DNA of 6,524 nucleotides from Candidatus Latescibacteria bacterium 4484_107 (GTDB taxonomy: Bacteria; Latescibacterota; 4484-107). Of this stretch, positions 5,956-6,524 are shown in pieces. Every line of letters starts with the position of its first letter. Within the stretch, counting starts at the first letter, position 1. Below the pieces are notes generated by a model. That model saw nothing but the letters and a program-made list of their open reading frames with translations. It was not told the DNA's origin and did not search any database. A program made the translations under genes and the position numbers. The stretch is taken from contig MVCQ01000178.1 of assembly GCA_002059205.1 (NCBI GenBank), forward strand, positions 1-6,524. The letters are read 5' to 3'.

Positions 5956-5995
5956 AAAAAAACCGCCTGAACGCACAAAAGCTCAGACGGTTTTT
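5956..5995 (-). terminator. Rho-independent terminator, probably bidirectional
   Basis: The stem pairs AAAAACCG (5958-5965) with CGGTTTTT (5988-5995) and CTGA (5967-5970) with TCAG (5983-5986) across one C-A mismatch. A short inner GC/GC pairing follows with a 2-nt bulge and an ACAAAA loop. On the minus strand the stem is followed by seven T's (complement of 5956-5962), suiting termination of the gene ending at 6206, about 210 bp upstream. On the plus strand it ends in five T's. It directly abuts the -35 box of the next promoter. Confidence 0.75.
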
Positions 5996-6063
5996 CTGGA
6001 ATGATTTCTATTGGATAAACTCACCTCAAAATACGAGGTTCCCCCTTAGCTCAACCTCCGGAA

Positions 6064-6182
6064 CCACTGATGACACGGATGAACCCGCTGATGGCTCTGA
6101 TCCACCACACTCCACCGCCGGAGGTGGACGCTGGGACGGGAAAGGGATCAGTGTGATCAGTGCATATCAGTAAGATCAGTGA
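6064..6182. repeat. Inverted sets of ~9-nt CTGAT / ATCAG repeats
   Basis: The right arm holds four near-9-nt units: GATCAGTGT (6146), GATCAGTGCA (6155), TATCAGTAA (6165) and GATCAGTGA (6174). The left arm (6064-6102) holds degenerate units of the opposite sense: CACTGATGA, CACGGATGAAC, CGCTGATGG and CTCTGATCC. CACTGAT at 6065-6071 can pair with ATCAGTG in three of the right units, so the region can fold back on itself. Between the arms TCCACC (6111-6116) pairs with GGTGGA (6123-6128). The element lies 24 bp beyond the stop codon of the right-hand gene, between that gene and its likely terminator. Confidence 0.65.
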
Positions 6183-6205
6183 TTCTAATCACCTACGTAC
6201 AAAAC

Positions 6206-6524
6206 TCACCTCAGAAGAACAATGCGCTTGGTCTGCCTAAAATCCCCGGCCCGGAAGCGACAGAGGTACACTCCGCTGGCCAGAGGGTTCCCGGAATCGT
6301 CCCGACCATCCCACTGCGCCGAATGGGCGCCTGCGGCCATCTTCTCATCCACCAATCTCCGGACCTCCTGACCGAGCAGATTATAGACGCTCAACCGGAC
6401 CTCTGAGGCTTCAGGGAGCTGGTATCGTAGTTCTGTGATGGGATTGAAGGGATTGGGGAAATTCTGGTAGAGAAAATACTCCTGTGGAAGACTGACCGTA
6501 GCTTCCTCGTCCACAGCCGTCGAA
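6206..6524 (-). CDS. C-terminus of a probable exported protein with FlgD-like Ig / T9SS-type sorting module (partial)
   Basis: The final 105 codons of a gene that continues past the right edge; the frame stays open to the window end (reading STAVDEEATVSLPQEY), so an internal GTG at 6512-6514 is not a credible start. The sequence LPQEYFLYQNFPNPFNP, then YQLPEASEVRLSVYNLLGQEVRRLV, WDGRDDSGNPLASGVYLCRF and the terminal KRIVLLR is the classic C-terminal module found on secreted proteins of FCB-group and related bacteria. It is annotated as FlgD-like Ig domain or type IX secretion sorting domain. It folds as a small beta-sandwich and serves export or surface attachment; which route applies here cannot be judged without the rest of the genome. 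The main body of the protein, and hence its function, lies outside the window. It ends in TGA, followed by inverted repeats and a terminator. Confidence 0.9.
   Translation of the reverse strand, partial: STAVDEEATVSLPQEYFLYQNFPNPFNPITELRYQLPEASEVRLSVYNLLGQEVRRLVDEKMAAGAHSAQWDGRDDSGNPLASGVYLCRFRAGDFRQTKRIVLLR

Overview
The window looks like a piece of chromosome from an uncultured bacterium of the FCB or neighbouring groups; Latescibacterota-, Poribacteria- or KSB1-like lineages are my guess. Two things point there. One is the C-terminal 'YQNFPNPFNP...YNLLGQEV...SGVYLCRF' secretion/FlgD-like Ig module at the right edge. The other is the mix of non-HemE uroporphyrinogen-decarboxylase-family proteins with GHL6-type glycoside hydrolases. 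This placement is inference from gene style, not a database result. The DNA is fairly GC-rich and every recognisable gene lies on the minus strand.

Reading in the direction of transcription (right to left): (1) 6524-6206, the last 105 residues of a probably exported protein with a FlgD-like/T9SS-type C-terminal module. (2) 6205-5778, a long intergenic region with an inverted set of ~9-nt repeats, a terminator hairpin and a strong sigma70-like promoter. (3) 5777-3564, a 737-residue glycoside-hydrolase-like protein: GHL6-type barrel, beta-galactosidase trimerisation-like domain and C-terminal beta-rich domain. (4) 3563-3230, a repeat-rich spacer. (5) 3229-2789, a short nitroreductase that stops early inside a palindromic repeat. 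(6) 2788-2378, mostly non-coding, with the palindromic repeat cluster next to the nitroreductase. (7) 2377-1073, histidinol dehydrogenase with all catalytic residues. (8) 1045-44, a MtaA/URO-D-like protein 27 bp downstream of hisD, probably in the same transcript.

The hydrolase would act on a carbohydrate in the cytoplasm, the nitroreductase is an FMN oxidoreductase, and HisD performs the last steps of histidine synthesis. No common pathway is evident except that hisD and the URO-D-like gene look co-transcribed. I see no defence system, CRISPR array, transposase or RNA gene.

The most unusual content lies between the genes. Nearly every gene border holds a different class of short repeat: 7-nt arrays at the 3' ends of both the URO-D-like gene and hisD, palindromic modules on both sides of the nitroreductase, related 9-nt arrays in opposite orientation on both sides of the hydrolase, and inverted ATCAG/CTGAT arrays near the right-hand gene. 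Three of these repeats carry the stop codon of the gene they touch, and in the nitroreductase the repeat appears to have cut off the C-terminus.
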